Below, in pieces: positions 35,878 through 45,548 of a DNA stretch of 64,000 bases; the stretch's first letter is position 1, and every line of letters begins with the position of its first letter. The notes below the pieces were generated by a model, which did no database searches, was not told where the DNA came from, and was given only the letters and a program-made list of their open reading frames with translations. The position numbers and the translations under genes are program-made. The DNA is from Aquimarina mycalae (lineage in GTDB: Bacteria; Bacteroidota; Bacteroidia; Flavobacteriales; Flavobacteriaceae), in assembly GCF_029906345.1 (NCBI RefSeq), contig NZ_JARYGY010000006.1, positions 310,001-374,000 on the forward strand. Reading direction: 5' to 3'.

Positions 35878-37257
35878 TTAGTTATTTGCCGCGTTATTAG
35901 CGATTTCTTCTAGCTTTTTATTAATATCTTCTTTTGAAAGCCATTTTCCTTGGATCATGACTCCATAAATTTGTTGTAAAGATTTAATGTTTTGCAAAGG
36001 GTTTTGGTCTAATATAACGAGATCAGCTTCAAGCCCTTCTTTAACTTGTCCAAAAATATTTTGCTGATTAAAGAATTTTGCAGGATTGATAGTTCCAGAT
36101 TGTATAATTTGCAAAGGAGTTAAACCCGCTTGTTTCATTCCGTTGATTTCATGATGAATTGAGAAGCCTGGTACATTAAATAGTTGAGGAGCATCAGATC
36201 CTAATAACATTCCGTGACCTTGATCTTGTAAGGCTTTGATTAATTTTCTTCTGATGGAATTAAATTGCTTCCATTGTTCTTCATTAAAATTAGGGTTGTT
36301 TTCAGTGTATTGTCCTTTTCTCTGTTTCCAATTAACTAATGTAGAGGCTGGCATATACTTCATTTCTGGATCTTGTAATAATACGTCGGCAGATACTGGA
36401 GCAAACCATCGTTCGAATAAACTTTGAGTAGGAACAATCCAAACTTGGTTTTTTTTAGAAAGTTTTACCAGTTCATCGATTTTAGATTCATCAGCTAATG
36501 GAGTAAAATTATATCCAAAAAATCCATTGTCTGAGGGATTAACATTTGCTGAAGCGGGAACTAAACCTTCTAGAAAACCATCTACATGATCAATTGAAGC
36601 GTAATTACTTTCTATAGCGTGACGAATACCAACATCTGTGGGAATGTGACCAGAAAAAGTGATCCCAACGTCATTAGCTGTTGTTACTACTTGATCAAAA
36701 ACTTCTAGTTTAATTCCTGGATGAATCTTAAGAAAATCATATCCTTCTTTTTTATATGTTGTGACTTTGGAAATAGCTTCTTCTTTAGTTTGAACTGAAT
36801 TACCGTTTAGCGAAGGACTCGAAGTAAATATTCTTGGACTTAGAATTTCTCCTTTCGCTGCTTTTTCTCTTAATACAAGATGAGAAGAATGACCTAGCAT
36901 CCCTCTGATAGTTGTGATTCCATTAGAAAGATATAGAAATAGAACTTCTTCAATACGTTTTTGGTTAGTAGAAGGCTGTGGAATATGTGCGTGCATCTCT
37001 GCTAATCCAGGGATTGCATATTTTCCATTACCATCAATTATAGTTGTATAATTCCCAATATTTTCTATAGTTTCAGAAATGCTTTTAATTTTTCCAGAAT
37101 CGATAACAATCTGTTGTTTTTCTTTAACTGAACCACTAACGACATCAATAATATTGATATTAGTGATTAGCGTTCCTGATTTAATTTTAGGTTCTGATGG
37201 TTGTTGTGCACAAGCTATAAGTGATATAGCAAAGAGCAAAAAAAAATGTTTTTTCAT
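35878..37257 (-). CDS. Amidohydrolase (imidazolonepropionase-like), lipoprotein
   Basis: A 459-residue protein. Lipobox LIAC, C16. Metal-dependent amidohydrolase barrel with H89-A-H91 in AEMHAHIPQP, later metal-binding His in 'SGHIPTD' and 'IDHVDG', and Asp in LGSDAPQ. The composite beta domain closes with 'GLEADLVILDQNPL', as in imidazolonepropionase, prolidase-type and cyclic-imide hydrolases. Exact substrate unknown. One of three amidohydrolases in the operon (gap 11 nt before, 18 nt after). Confidence 0.88.
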   Translation of the reverse strand: MKKHFFLLFAISLIACAQQPSEPKIKSGTLITNINIIDVVSGSVKEKQQIVIDSGKIKSISETIENIGNYTTIIDGNGKYAIPGLAEMHAHIPQPSTNQKRIEEVLFLYLSNGITTIRGMLGHSSHLVLREKAAKGEILSPRIFTSSPSLNGNSVQTKEEAISKVTTYKKEGYDFLKIHPGIKLEVFDQVVTTANDVGITFSGHIPTDVGIRHAIESNYASIDHVDGFLEGLVPASANVNPSDNGFFGYNFTPLADESKIDELVKLSKKNQVWIVPTQSLFERWFAPVSADVLLQDPEMKYMPASTLVNWKQRKGQYTENNPNFNEEQWKQFNSIRRKLIKALQDQGHGMLLGSDAPQLFNVPGFSIHHEINGMKQAGLTPLQIIQSGTINPAKFFNQQNIFGQVKEGLEADLVILDQNPLQNIKSLQQIYGVMIQGKWLSKEDINKKLEEIANNAANN

Positions 37258-37268
37258 TATAACGTGAT

Positions 37269-38699
37269 TTAATTTTCAAAAGAAAAGCACTCTTGACAAT
37301 TGTATTGTTTTGTTATCTCTAAAGGATCGTATATTTTTTGCCCTTTGACTACCCGAAAAATATTTTGGGTATTCTTAATGTTTAATAGTGGATTCTCATG
37401 AAGAATTACAAGATCCGAATCTTTACCAATCTCTATGGTACCTGAGGTTTTATTCTTTTTAAGGTACTTAGATCCGTGATATGCTGAGGTCTGTATCGCT
37501 TCTAGTGGTGTCAATCCAACAGATACCATTGCTTCTAATTCTTTATGTAAAGAAATTCCCGAATAAGTATATGAATTATACGCGCCACTGTCTGATCCCG
37601 CCAGAAGTTTAACATCTGCCTCTTGTAAATATTTAGTAAGTTTTTTAAAGAAAGCGTTGAGTTCTTTTCTTGATTTTTTAGCTTCATCAGAAGCTGAAAG
37701 TGCTCGCTTGATACGGCCATCATAGGTTTTTATAATTCCTTTTCCGATGATTTTTAAGTAAGGATCATTACTATGATCTACTTCATCAAGATAACTTAGG
37801 ATGTTTCCAATATGCAAGGTAGGTACCACATAAGTGTTATTATCTTTTAATTGGGAAAATGTTTTTTGAGCAGTACTATCATTATAGGTAGTAATCAAAC
37901 TATCCATAGCATCCCAAAAACTTAATTCCTTACTAATAATAGCTTGTGTAATACTAGCTTCTTCAGAAGAACATCCTTTCAAAATATAATATAAGTGTTC
38001 AATAGCTCCAATTCCTGCATCGATAGCCTCGTTTAGTTCCACAGTAAAAGGCATATGGCCAGAAGAGATTACACCTCTATTTGTTGCTTGTTTTAGAATT
38101 TCTAAATAATTTTCTCTAGAAATTCTACTATCATATATTTTTACAAAATCAGAAGGTATTCGCGCTAATGAGTCCAAAGCTTTGGTTACATCTTCAGAAG
38201 ACTCAATAACTAAAGAACCTGCCCAAGTTGCATTTGCTCCATCCAGTTTAGGGCCCGAAGTATAAATGGTTGGCCCAATAAGTTTATTGCCCTCTATTTC
38301 TTTTTTCCACTTTATTACCTCAGTAGTAAGATCACCTCCAGCATCTCTTATCGTGGTAATTCCGTTTGCTATAAATAGGGGAAGTAAGTTTTTGTTTTCA
38401 TCTATCAATGCATCTCCACCTCTAAGATGAATATGATTATCCCAAAATCCTGGAAGAAGAAATTTTTCTGTACCGTCTATTTTATTTTTAGTTATATAGT
38501 TGTTAGTGCTATCATTATTTTCAAGCTTTACAATTTTTCCATCGTTGATATACATGGTCTTTTTAGAAATATTACCATTTTCAATCTCAATCAGGTTAAC
38601 ATTAGAAATTACAATATCATATTGCTTCTTTTCTTTTTTAGAACAACCTAAAATACTAAGGCATAGTAAAGTAAATATTATTATGATATCACTTTTCAT
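37269..38699 (-). CDS. Amidohydrolase family lipoprotein
   Basis: I start it at the ATG at 38699 (476 residues). Upstream in-frame ATGs would extend into the DUF3291 gene and spoil a clear lipoprotein signal (MKSDIIIIFTLLCLSILGC, C19). The chosen start overlaps DUF3291 by 11 nt. H-I-H in NHIHLRGGD, SGHMPF, IEHLYY and LAGSDSGA supply the metal site. The closing 'IGKDSDLVILHENPLLNI' is shared with its neighbour at 35878, so the two are paralogues. The C-terminus carries a C-x-x-C (NCQEC) of unknown meaning. Confidence 0.85.
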   Translation of the reverse strand: MKSDIIIIFTLLCLSILGCSKKEKKQYDIVISNVNLIEIENGNISKKTMYINDGKIVKLENNDSTNNYITKNKIDGTEKFLLPGFWDNHIHLRGGDALIDENKNLLPLFIANGITTIRDAGGDLTTEVIKWKKEIEGNKLIGPTIYTSGPKLDGANATWAGSLVIESSEDVTKALDSLARIPSDFVKIYDSRISRENYLEILKQATNRGVISSGHMPFTVELNEAIDAGIGAIEHLYYILKGCSSEEASITQAIISKELSFWDAMDSLITTYNDSTAQKTFSQLKDNNTYVVPTLHIGNILSYLDEVDHSNDPYLKIIGKGIIKTYDGRIKRALSASDEAKKSRKELNAFFKKLTKYLQEADVKLLAGSDSGAYNSYTYSGISLHKELEAMVSVGLTPLEAIQTSAYHGSKYLKKNKTSGTIEIGKDSDLVILHENPLLNIKNTQNIFRVVKGQKIYDPLEITKQYNCQECFSFEN

Positions 38700-39147
38700 A
38701 ATTGATTGCATCATCGATTGTGAATTTACTTTTAAATGAGAAAGCATAAGGAGTTTCGCCATGCTCTTGTAAATAATATAAACGTTCCTTAGCTTCTTCA
38801 GGAGTAGGTTCGTGACCATCTTCTACATACCAAAAAGCCATATGCATTCGGGGCATTTTATGAAACCATTCCTTTTTCCGTTTTAAAATATCTGAATGTG
38901 CTGTTTTATAGACGAAATCAAATAGAGTTTCTATGTTTTCCCAAACAGACATATTAATAATTAGAAAAAGATTATCAAATACAGTGATAGCGGTTGCATT
39001 ACCTTCATCACCTTTAAGCCTCCATATAAAACCTTGACTTTGTTCTGCCAATTCATTAATCCTATCCAGATTATTGACAAAGTCTTCCATGATAGGGTCA
39101 TTAATTGGAGCAAGCATTTCGGCAATATTAACTTGAGCTAGTTGCAT
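38689..39147 (-). CDS. DUF3291 domain protein
   Basis: A 152-residue cytoplasmic protein. It starts MQLAQVNIA, contains 'SQGFIWRL' and 'WENIETLFDFVYKTAHSDIL', and ends with '...AKERLYYLQEHGETPYAFSF', the full DUF3291 (PF11695-like) pattern, related to the dimeric alpha/beta barrel (ABM/EthD) fold. These are often small monooxygenase- or isomerase-like enzymes, but none is characterised well enough to transfer a function. It is embedded in the operon, 3 nt after the S33 peptidase and overlapping the next gene. Confidence 0.85.
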   Translation of the reverse strand: MQLAQVNIAEMLAPINDPIMEDFVNNLDRINELAEQSQGFIWRLKGDEGNATAITVFDNLFLIINMSVWENIETLFDFVYKTAHSDILKRKKEWFHKMPRMHMAFWYVEDGHEPTPEEAKERLYYLQEHGETPYAFSFKSKFTIDDAINYEK

Positions 39148-39150
39148 AGA

Positions 39151-40224
39151 TTATTTATTGTCAAATGTTCCATTATCTACATCTTTAATAAACTTAATCA
39201 AACCATTAAAGAAGTTTTTTTGATCATCAAATTGTGATAAGTGACTTCCATTAGGACAATGCAGGTATCTACCATTTTGTACTTCATTGGCAATCCATTC
39301 CATTTCCTTAGGATCCATGGTATCATATGTTGCTCCAATGGCTAATGTAGGAACTGTAATTTGGGATAATTGATCCTTTACATCCCAATTTTTAAGAGTA
39401 GCATCTCCTTTGATTCCAAATTCACTTGGTCCCTGCATGGTAACATATACGTCTGGATTGAGGTGCTTAAACCCTCTATTAATTGGATCAGGCCATTGGT
39501 CAACTGGCATTCTTATAATATGTTTCGTATAATAGTGTTGCACAATTAAATCCAAATACCTTTCATTAGAATAATCTTCTTTATCCTCATAGCTCATAAT
39601 TTCTTTTAATACTTCTGGGTCTAATTGTGGAGCTAACACTTCATCAGAATACTTTTGATATTCTGGAATAGAAGCAACCATATTAGAGATCACAAGTCCT
39701 TTCAGGTTTTTTTGATATTTTAAAGCGTATTGCATGCCCAAAATTCCTCCCCAAGATTGTCCGTAGAGGTAAAAATTATCTTTGTTTAATCCTAAAGCAA
39801 TACGTACTTGTTCTACTTCTTCTACAAATCGATCAAGATCCCATAAGCTTTTATCTTTAGGTTGATCGCTATAATATGATCCAAGTTGGTCATAGTAGTA
39901 GTATTCAATACCTTCTTGAGGAAAAAAACCGTCAAAACATTCATAAATTTCATGGGTCATTCCTGGACCTCCGTGAAGCAGTAATACTTTGATTTTTGGA
40001 TTACTACCTACTCGTTTTGTCCAAACTTTAAACGTTCCTTTGGGAGTAGTAATGGGTATCATTTTAATACCGCCCATAAACTGATCATCACGATTGGTAT
40101 AATCAAAATAATTAGTTGTTTCTTTTTGCACTTTTTCAACAATCACTTTTTCTTCATTATTAGTGTTCGTGCAACTTTGAATTAGCATTGTAAAAATTAC
40201 TAAAAACGGAACTAGATTTTTCAT
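39151..40224 (-). CDS. S33-family proline iminopeptidase-like hydrolase, lipoprotein
   Basis: A 357-residue protein. Lipobox IQSC, C18. Alpha/beta hydrolase with the prolyl-iminopeptidase oxyanion motif LLLHGGPGMTHE, nucleophile Ser in GQSWGGILGM, Asp around 'GATYDTMDP' and His in CPNGSHLSQ. The family releases N-terminal Pro from peptides; members of the tricorn-factor type are similar. A lipidated periplasmic form suggests peptide trimming outside the cytoplasm. Second gene of the operon (11 nt after the TolB-amidohydrolase). Confidence 0.88.
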   Translation of the reverse strand: MKNLVPFLVIFTMLIQSCTNTNNEEKVIVEKVQKETTNYFDYTNRDDQFMGGIKMIPITTPKGTFKVWTKRVGSNPKIKVLLLHGGPGMTHEIYECFDGFFPQEGIEYYYYDQLGSYYSDQPKDKSLWDLDRFVEEVEQVRIALGLNKDNFYLYGQSWGGILGMQYALKYQKNLKGLVISNMVASIPEYQKYSDEVLAPQLDPEVLKEIMSYEDKEDYSNERYLDLIVQHYYTKHIIRMPVDQWPDPINRGFKHLNPDVYVTMQGPSEFGIKGDATLKNWDVKDQLSQITVPTLAIGATYDTMDPKEMEWIANEVQNGRYLHCPNGSHLSQFDDQKNFFNGLIKFIKDVDNGTFDNK

Positions 40225-40235
40225 TATTTTATGTT

Positions 40236-43200
40236 TTAATTATGTCCTAAATGACATCCACATCCTGCACGTGTGAAGCTTTGAGATTCTTCATGCCAAG
40301 GGAATGCAGTGTTGGATTTGGTATGTTCCCACCAGAATTTGGTTCTTTTGGTAGTAGTATTACCAATCTCATTCATTGTATCTGTGTCGTATAATCGACC
40401 ATTCACCATAGTGTATTTTACGGTTTCTGTGTTTCGGATATTTTCAAGCGGATTTTTATCCAAAACGATTAAATCTGCTAATTTCCCTTCTTTCAGAGAT
40501 CCAATATCGTTTCCTGCTCCAATATAATTAGCTCCATTGATCGTAGCGGCCTGTAATGCTTGCATATTGGTCATGCCTCCTTGCTGTAACATCCACAATT
40601 CCCAATGAGCGCCAAGACCTTGTAATTGACCATGAGCTCCTAGATTTACTTTCACACCTTGATTGGTTAAAGAGGTAGCTGTTTTAGAAACTAAAATATG
40701 ACCATTTTTATATTCTTCATCAGGAACCATAGTTCTATGACGTGAACGAGCATCAACAATACTTCTGGGAGTATATTTTAATAGTTTTTCATTTTCCCAA
40801 ACATTATCTTTTTGATAGAAATAATATTCACCGTTCATTCCTCCGTAATTTACAATTAGGGTAGGAGTATATCCTGTTTTACTGGTCTTCCATAATTCAT
40901 TCACATCTTTATATACGGGAGCAACAGGGATATTATGTTCTATACCAGTATGACCATCCATAATCATTGTCATATTGTGATAAAATGTAGAACCTCCTTC
41001 AGGAACTACATTTATTTTTAGTTCTCGTGCGGCCTGCATTACTTGTTGCCTCTGGTCTCTACGAGGTTGGTTATAACTTTTTACAGATTTAGCACCAAAT
41101 GCTTTTGTTCGTCTTATAGATGATCTTGCATCTTCCAAATTGTTTACCACTGCCTTAAAGTCTCCATCTGCTCCATATAATATAAAACCAGTAGAGTAGA
41201 GGCGTGGTCCTACCATTTTTCCACTTTTTATTAATTCAGAAATGGTAAATACAGTTTCGGTATTTGCTGAGGGATCGTGTGCTGTGGTAACTCCGAATGC
41301 TAGATTGGCATACAATTGCCAGTGTTTTTGAGTTGTTAAACCATATCTAAATGCACCTACATGTGCATGTGCATCTATAATACCAGGCATAATTGTCTTG
41401 CCTTTTATATCAAATACCGTTACATCATCAGAAACTGTAATCTCACTTGTTTTTCCTATTTTTTCTATGATATTACCATTGATAATAATGGTTCCTTCTT
41501 CAATCACCTGATCATTTTCCATAGTAATGATTCGGGCATTGGTAAAAGCGATTTTCCCTGATGGAGTATCTGTGTTAGCGATTAAATTAATTTTGATACC
41601 TTCAGTACTAACATCTCCTACTTTTTCGGGAGAGTTTGGTAAGAAAGTGAATCGGTCTTTGATATTGTTAGAAAAATATTCATCTCCCAATGTCCAAAAC
41701 ACTTTTTTACTATCTCTAGACCAATGTAAATTAATTCCTGCATCCTTAGATAATTGAGATACAGGTACAGACTTAGATTTGTTATCCAGATCTATTTCTT
41801 TTCCATTAATAATAAGAGGTGCAACATATGCTTTATGTAAATGAGTGAAAGCAATCCATTGGTTATCTGGACTTGGCACCAATCTATTAGCATATTTAGA
41901 TTTTACATGTGTCTTTTTATCTTTTCCGTTAAGATCTACAGATTTTAATTCTTTGGTTAGATTGCCAAAATAGGTTCCCCCTGTTTGATAGAAAATACGT
42001 TTTCCATCTTTAGTAAAAACAGGATATGCTCCTTCTTTTGAAATGAGTTTCCCATTAGCTCCTGTAGCAGACATTGTATAAATCCCTGTTTTTTTATCAA
42101 AACTTCTACCTTGATCACTATTACCTGCTTCTTTTCTATAGGCGATCATATTGTTAGCAGGATTATACACTGGTGTTCTATAAATCCCTTTTTCTGAAGT
42201 TAATTTGGTAACACTTCCTCCAGTGATAGGTGTTTTACAGATAGAACCAAGAGTTTCATCATTCCAGGTTACAAAAACTATATGTTGACCATCTGGAGAA
42301 AAACTAGGTTCAAACTCAAAATCTGTGGTTTGTGTTGTTAATCGCTGTGGCGCTCCTTTTGGTAGTTTTTTACTCCAAATATGACCAAGTGCGCTAAACA
42401 CAATCGTTTTACCATCAGGAGAAGTTACTGCATTACGAATTACTTTAGCGGTAAATTCTTTTGGAGAAACAGGCGAATCAAAATGTACCGTTTCTGCAAT
42501 ATTTATGTTAGCATCTACCGTGAAAGGAATATTGGTTACACTGGAGTTTTCGATATTGATTTTATGAATCTTTCCTGCAGACCAGAATACAATTTCTTTA
42601 TTATCAGGCATCCAACTAAAATTAGGATAGACTCCAAAAATAGCCCAAGCTTCTTGTTGATCTTTATTCAGTTGGTCATAAATTGGCCATTCTTCACCAG
42701 TTTCCAGGTCATGAATATATAAAACGGTTCTGGTACGTACTCTTTTTACAAAAGCCAATTTTTTTCCATCCCTAGATACTTGCGGTCTTGCTGCTCCTCC
42801 AGGTCCACCAGTTATTGTAGTCGTTTTTCCAGTTTCAAAATTATATCTTTTAATTACATAGATCTGTTTGTTTGGGTCTTTATTGTATTGAAAGAACCCT
42901 CCTGGATACATATCTTCGCTATAGTACATGAACTTTCCATCAGGAGAAACATTAGGTTCATTTACATCTTGTTGATCATTTTTTCTTTTGGTTAATTGTA
43001 TCCCAGAACCTCCAGTAATATGAAATTGCCACATTTCTCCAGCACCTAATGAGCGTTGAGAAGTAAAATGTTTTCTGGCAATTAAATAATTATTATCGGG
43101 CATCCAAGTCGCATTATTAAGTAACCTGAATTTTTCTTTGGTAATTTGTGTAGCATTACTTCCATCGGTATCCATAATCCAAATGTTATCTCCACCACCA

Positions 43201-43544
43201 GCATCACTGGTAAATGATATTTTATTACCATCAGGACTAAAACGAGGTTGTACTTCAAAAGGAATACCTGTTCGTAAGGTTTTGGCTTTTCCTCCTGAAA
43301 CAGGAATACTATAAATGTCTCCCAGAAGATCAAAAACTATTGTTTTTCCATCTGGACTTACATCGAGATTCATCCAAGTACCTTCATCAGTGGTAAATGC
43401 GTGTTTTTTATAATTAAATTCTCCTGTGGGGTTAGAAACATCCCATTTCGCCTCTTTTTTATCGTCTTTTTTGTCTTTTTGTGCTTGAATGTTCCATAGT
43501 AGAGATACTCCTAAAAATAGAGTAGTAAAGATGTGTTTGCGCAT
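40236..43544 (-). CDS. Large exported amidohydrolase with N-terminal TolB-like propeller
   Basis: A 1102-residue protein with signal peptide 1-21 (LLWNIQAQ). Residues 40-640 contain repeated PD40/TolB blades ('SPDGKTIVF', 'FSPDGQHIVF', 'SRDGKKLAF'). Residues 665-1060 form an amidohydrolase with H-A-H in IDAHAHVGAF, EHNIPV, GAHGQ and the closing 'GKLADLIVLDKNPLENI'. The C-terminus ends AGCGCHLGHN, a metal-site-like Cys/His cluster. Similar fusions in Bacteroidetes are called 'amidohydrolase family/TolB'. First gene of the eight-gene operon. It shares its closing motif with the two smaller amidohydrolases. Confidence 0.85.
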   Translation of the reverse strand: MRKHIFTTLFLGVSLLWNIQAQKDKKDDKKEAKWDVSNPTGEFNYKKHAFTTDEGTWMNLDVSPDGKTIVFDLLGDIYSIPVSGGKAKTLRTGIPFEVQPRFSPDGNKISFTSDAGGGDNIWIMDTDGSNATQITKEKFRLLNNATWMPDNNYLIARKHFTSQRSLGAGEMWQFHITGGSGIQLTKRKNDQQDVNEPNVSPDGKFMYYSEDMYPGGFFQYNKDPNKQIYVIKRYNFETGKTTTITGGPGGAARPQVSRDGKKLAFVKRVRTRTVLYIHDLETGEEWPIYDQLNKDQQEAWAIFGVYPNFSWMPDNKEIVFWSAGKIHKINIENSSVTNIPFTVDANINIAETVHFDSPVSPKEFTAKVIRNAVTSPDGKTIVFSALGHIWSKKLPKGAPQRLTTQTTDFEFEPSFSPDGQHIVFVTWNDETLGSICKTPITGGSVTKLTSEKGIYRTPVYNPANNMIAYRKEAGNSDQGRSFDKKTGIYTMSATGANGKLISKEGAYPVFTKDGKRIFYQTGGTYFGNLTKELKSVDLNGKDKKTHVKSKYANRLVPSPDNQWIAFTHLHKAYVAPLIINGKEIDLDNKSKSVPVSQLSKDAGINLHWSRDSKKVFWTLGDEYFSNNIKDRFTFLPNSPEKVGDVSTEGIKINLIANTDTPSGKIAFTNARIITMENDQVIEEGTIIINGNIIEKIGKTSEITVSDDVTVFDIKGKTIMPGIIDAHAHVGAFRYGLTTQKHWQLYANLAFGVTTAHDPSANTETVFTISELIKSGKMVGPRLYSTGFILYGADGDFKAVVNNLEDARSSIRRTKAFGAKSVKSYNQPRRDQRQQVMQAARELKINVVPEGGSTFYHNMTMIMDGHTGIEHNIPVAPVYKDVNELWKTSKTGYTPTLIVNYGGMNGEYYFYQKDNVWENEKLLKYTPRSIVDARSRHRTMVPDEEYKNGHILVSKTATSLTNQGVKVNLGAHGQLQGLGAHWELWMLQQGGMTNMQALQAATINGANYIGAGNDIGSLKEGKLADLIVLDKNPLENIRNTETVKYTMVNGRLYDTDTMNEIGNTTTKRTKFWWEHTKSNTAFPWHEESQSFTRAGCGCHLGHN

Positions 43545-43676
43545 GATATTCAGTTTATCTAAACCGAAAATAATGAATTCAATAATAAAATGTCTTAAAG
43601 TGTTGTTAAGGGAGGTGTTTACTGTTTTTTTTAATGGTGAAAGATGCTACTTTTCTACCGTTTTTTTAGATGAATT

Positions 43677-44255
43677 TTACCTGCCGTTTTCTCTACTTTT
43701 AATGTTTGCTTTACAAAGCCGTATGATTTCGGTAATTCTTTTATCTCTTGTTTCTTGACGTTTTGCTTGATTAAGCCAATAAAGATAGCTTTTACGGTAG
43801 CTAGGACTGAAATTGTTGTAATTGTTAAAAGCTATTGGATTTTTATTAAAAGCTTTTTTGAGATCTTCTGGAATGACTCCATTTTCTACATCATCCAACG
43901 CTGTCCAGGAGCCATTATTTTTTGCATTTGCGATAACATCAATTCCACTTTGATGGATTAGTCCTTCTTTATTGAGGTCAACAATATAAGTTTTGTTTAG
44001 TTTACTCCATACACTTTTAGGTTTACGTGGACAGAAATATTGCCTTCTCTTTTCTTCATCTAATTTCTTAACGGTTGAGTCTATCCAACCATAACAAAGA
44101 GCTACTTTAACAGCTTCTTCCCACCGCATACTAGGTTGTTTACTTTCTACCTTATAAAAAATCAAATATACTCCATCGGATGAAGCATGATTTTCATGAA
44201 GCCAAACACGCCATTCTTTATCATTTTTGAAGTACAATTCGGGTTTAGGAACCAT
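43677..44255 (-). CDS. YdeI/OmpD-associated (OmdA) family protein
   Basis: A 192-residue cytoplasmic protein. 'WRVWLHENHASSDGVYLIFYK', 'EEAVKVALCYGWIDS' and 'FCPRKPKSVWSKLNK' followed by a C-terminal OmdA segment ('FNNFSPSYRKSYLYWL') are all family marks. The family was linked to polymyxin or bacteriocin tolerance in enterics, but the mechanism is unknown. Probably monocistronic, isolated from the operon downstream by 132 nt and from the lipoprotein gene upstream by a terminator. Confidence 0.85.
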   Translation of the reverse strand: MVPKPELYFKNDKEWRVWLHENHASSDGVYLIFYKVESKQPSMRWEEAVKVALCYGWIDSTVKKLDEEKRRQYFCPRKPKSVWSKLNKTYIVDLNKEGLIHQSGIDVIANAKNNGSWTALDDVENGVIPEDLKKAFNKNPIAFNNYNNFSPSYRKSYLYWLNQAKRQETRDKRITEIIRLCKANIKSRENGR

Positions 44256-44313
44256 CAGAAAAACTTAAATATTTATGTAAGATCAAGTTACAAATTTTTG
44301 ATAAAATAAATAA

Positions 44314-44346
44314 ACCCATTGTATCATGAATAGTGATACAATGGGT
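44314..44346 (-). terminator. Hairpin terminator after the 289-residue lipoprotein gene
   Basis: Perfect 13-bp arms ACCCATTGTATCA (44314-44326) and TGATACAATGGGT (44334-44346) with a 7-nt loop, starting 26 nt after the stop codon. The minus strand continues TTTATTTATT. Intrinsic terminator likely. Confidence 0.75.
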
Positions 44347-44372
44347 AATGAATTTTTGTGTAATATGCTCTA

Positions 44373-45242
44373 TTAGTAGAACCTTGTATAAGCTCTGAAA
44401 TTACCTGTGTTATATGGTCGAGTTCTTTTTACTTGTCGCTCTGTGTTTGTAGAGGTATAGTAATAGTAATACCAGTATCCATTTGGTAAATCATATTGGT
44501 ACTTTAATACCCATTTCCAATTACTAAATGGCCAAGAGGCTGTGTTTTCCCAAGCATAGAATTGTAACCTGGTTAATCCGCATACTACATTGGTACGTGT
44601 ATAGGTGTCATCAAGTTCTTTCCAATCACCACCATAGTAAGAGCTTCTGGTTAATGAATTCCATAATCCATTATCACAGAATCTAATATCTGTTGGAGTA
44701 GAGGTAACAGGAACACCTCCACAATATGAATTCATAAAGTTGGTAGCACCGATATCATAACAAGCTTTTTGAGTAGAGAAACCTGAATAATTAGGATCAT
44801 TGATCTCAAATAAGTTCCCGTTTCTTTCAATATCTCTGCCAGATTGTTGTATCTCAGAATCTTTTGCAGTTTTTGCTATACGTTCTGGAACTGGTATTGA
44901 AGATTTTGTTAAAGAAACAAAAAGATTAAAAGGTGACTGATCAATACTGTGTAGGCTTTCCTCTACATTTTTAGCAGCATCACCATATAAGGATTCTGCA
45001 ATGATCATTTCGTCTTCGTCACCCAATGCGATAAAGCGATATTCGTGTCCGTTTTTTTGAATTTTGGCTACATCAAAAGAAGTTTGACTCAGTTCATCTA
45101 CATAGGCTGCATTTTTTGTAGGTGAAGGGTTTACTTCTTGCAATTGCTCATCTGGTAACTCTTCTTCTCTGTCTTCACAAGCTACAAATACTACTCCAAG
45201 AGCCATGGTAATGGCAAGTGTTTTAAAAATTGATTTTTTCAT
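44373..45242 (-). CDS. Lipoprotein of unknown function with Tyr/Trp-rich C-terminus
   Basis: A 289-residue protein. Lipobox VFVAC, C21, followed by Asp/Glu residues and a disordered Pro/Asn linker. Residues 45-135 are alpha/beta. The C-terminal 130 residues hold four cysteines and an unusually aromatic stretch with consecutive tyrosines (YWYYYYY), rather like secreted carbohydrate-binding or antimicrobial-type modules; no family recognised. The gene has its own promoter (45308-45338) and terminator (44314-44346). It is probably surface exposed. Confidence 0.65.
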   Translation of the reverse strand: MKKSIFKTLAITMALGVVFVACEDREEELPDEQLQEVNPSPTKNAAYVDELSQTSFDVAKIQKNGHEYRFIALGDEDEMIIAESLYGDAAKNVEESLHSIDQSPFNLFVSLTKSSIPVPERIAKTAKDSEIQQSGRDIERNGNLFEINDPNYSGFSTQKACYDIGATNFMNSYCGGVPVTSTPTDIRFCDNGLWNSLTRSSYYGGDWKELDDTYTRTNVVCGLTRLQFYAWENTASWPFSNWKWVLKYQYDLPNGYWYYYYYTSTNTERQVKRTRPYNTGNFRAYTRFY

Positions 45243-45307
45243 AATTAATGGTTTTAAAAGTATGTAATAATTTAATCAGGTATTCCGGAACTTTACCTTT
45301 GTGGGAA

Positions 45308-45338
45308 CAAATCTACAGCGTAAGTTACTGTTAATCAA
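45308..45338 (-). promoter_or_regulatory. Bacteroidetes promoter for the Tyr-rich lipoprotein
   Basis: Minus strand: -7 box TAGATTTG (45315-45308), an exact TAnnTTTG match, with a TTG core 20 nt upstream (45338-45336). The predicted 5' leader is about 60 nt and contains the palindrome TTCCGGAA (45283-45290). Confidence 0.65.
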
Positions 45339-45548
45339 GAAGTAAATAACGGTTTGTGTATAGGTGTATGACGGATAGTGAAAGGGTTTTTTTCCCTGAT
45401 TTAAAGATTTAGAATATGTGTAGAGAGGTTGTATAGTCTAAAAATATACCTTCTATTATAAGTTAAATGCTAAAAAGTAGAGGTTATCCTATAAATATTA
45501 CTAATACTCAAAAAAGTGAAGCAGTAAATAATCAATTGATGGTTTTTA
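45339..45548. other. Remainder of a 306-nt gene-free region
   Basis: AT-rich; no credible open frame. The only structures seen are a short AGGG/CCCT hairpin with T7 loop and AT palindromes near the GNAT stop codon. No RNA gene recognised. Confidence 0.5.
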
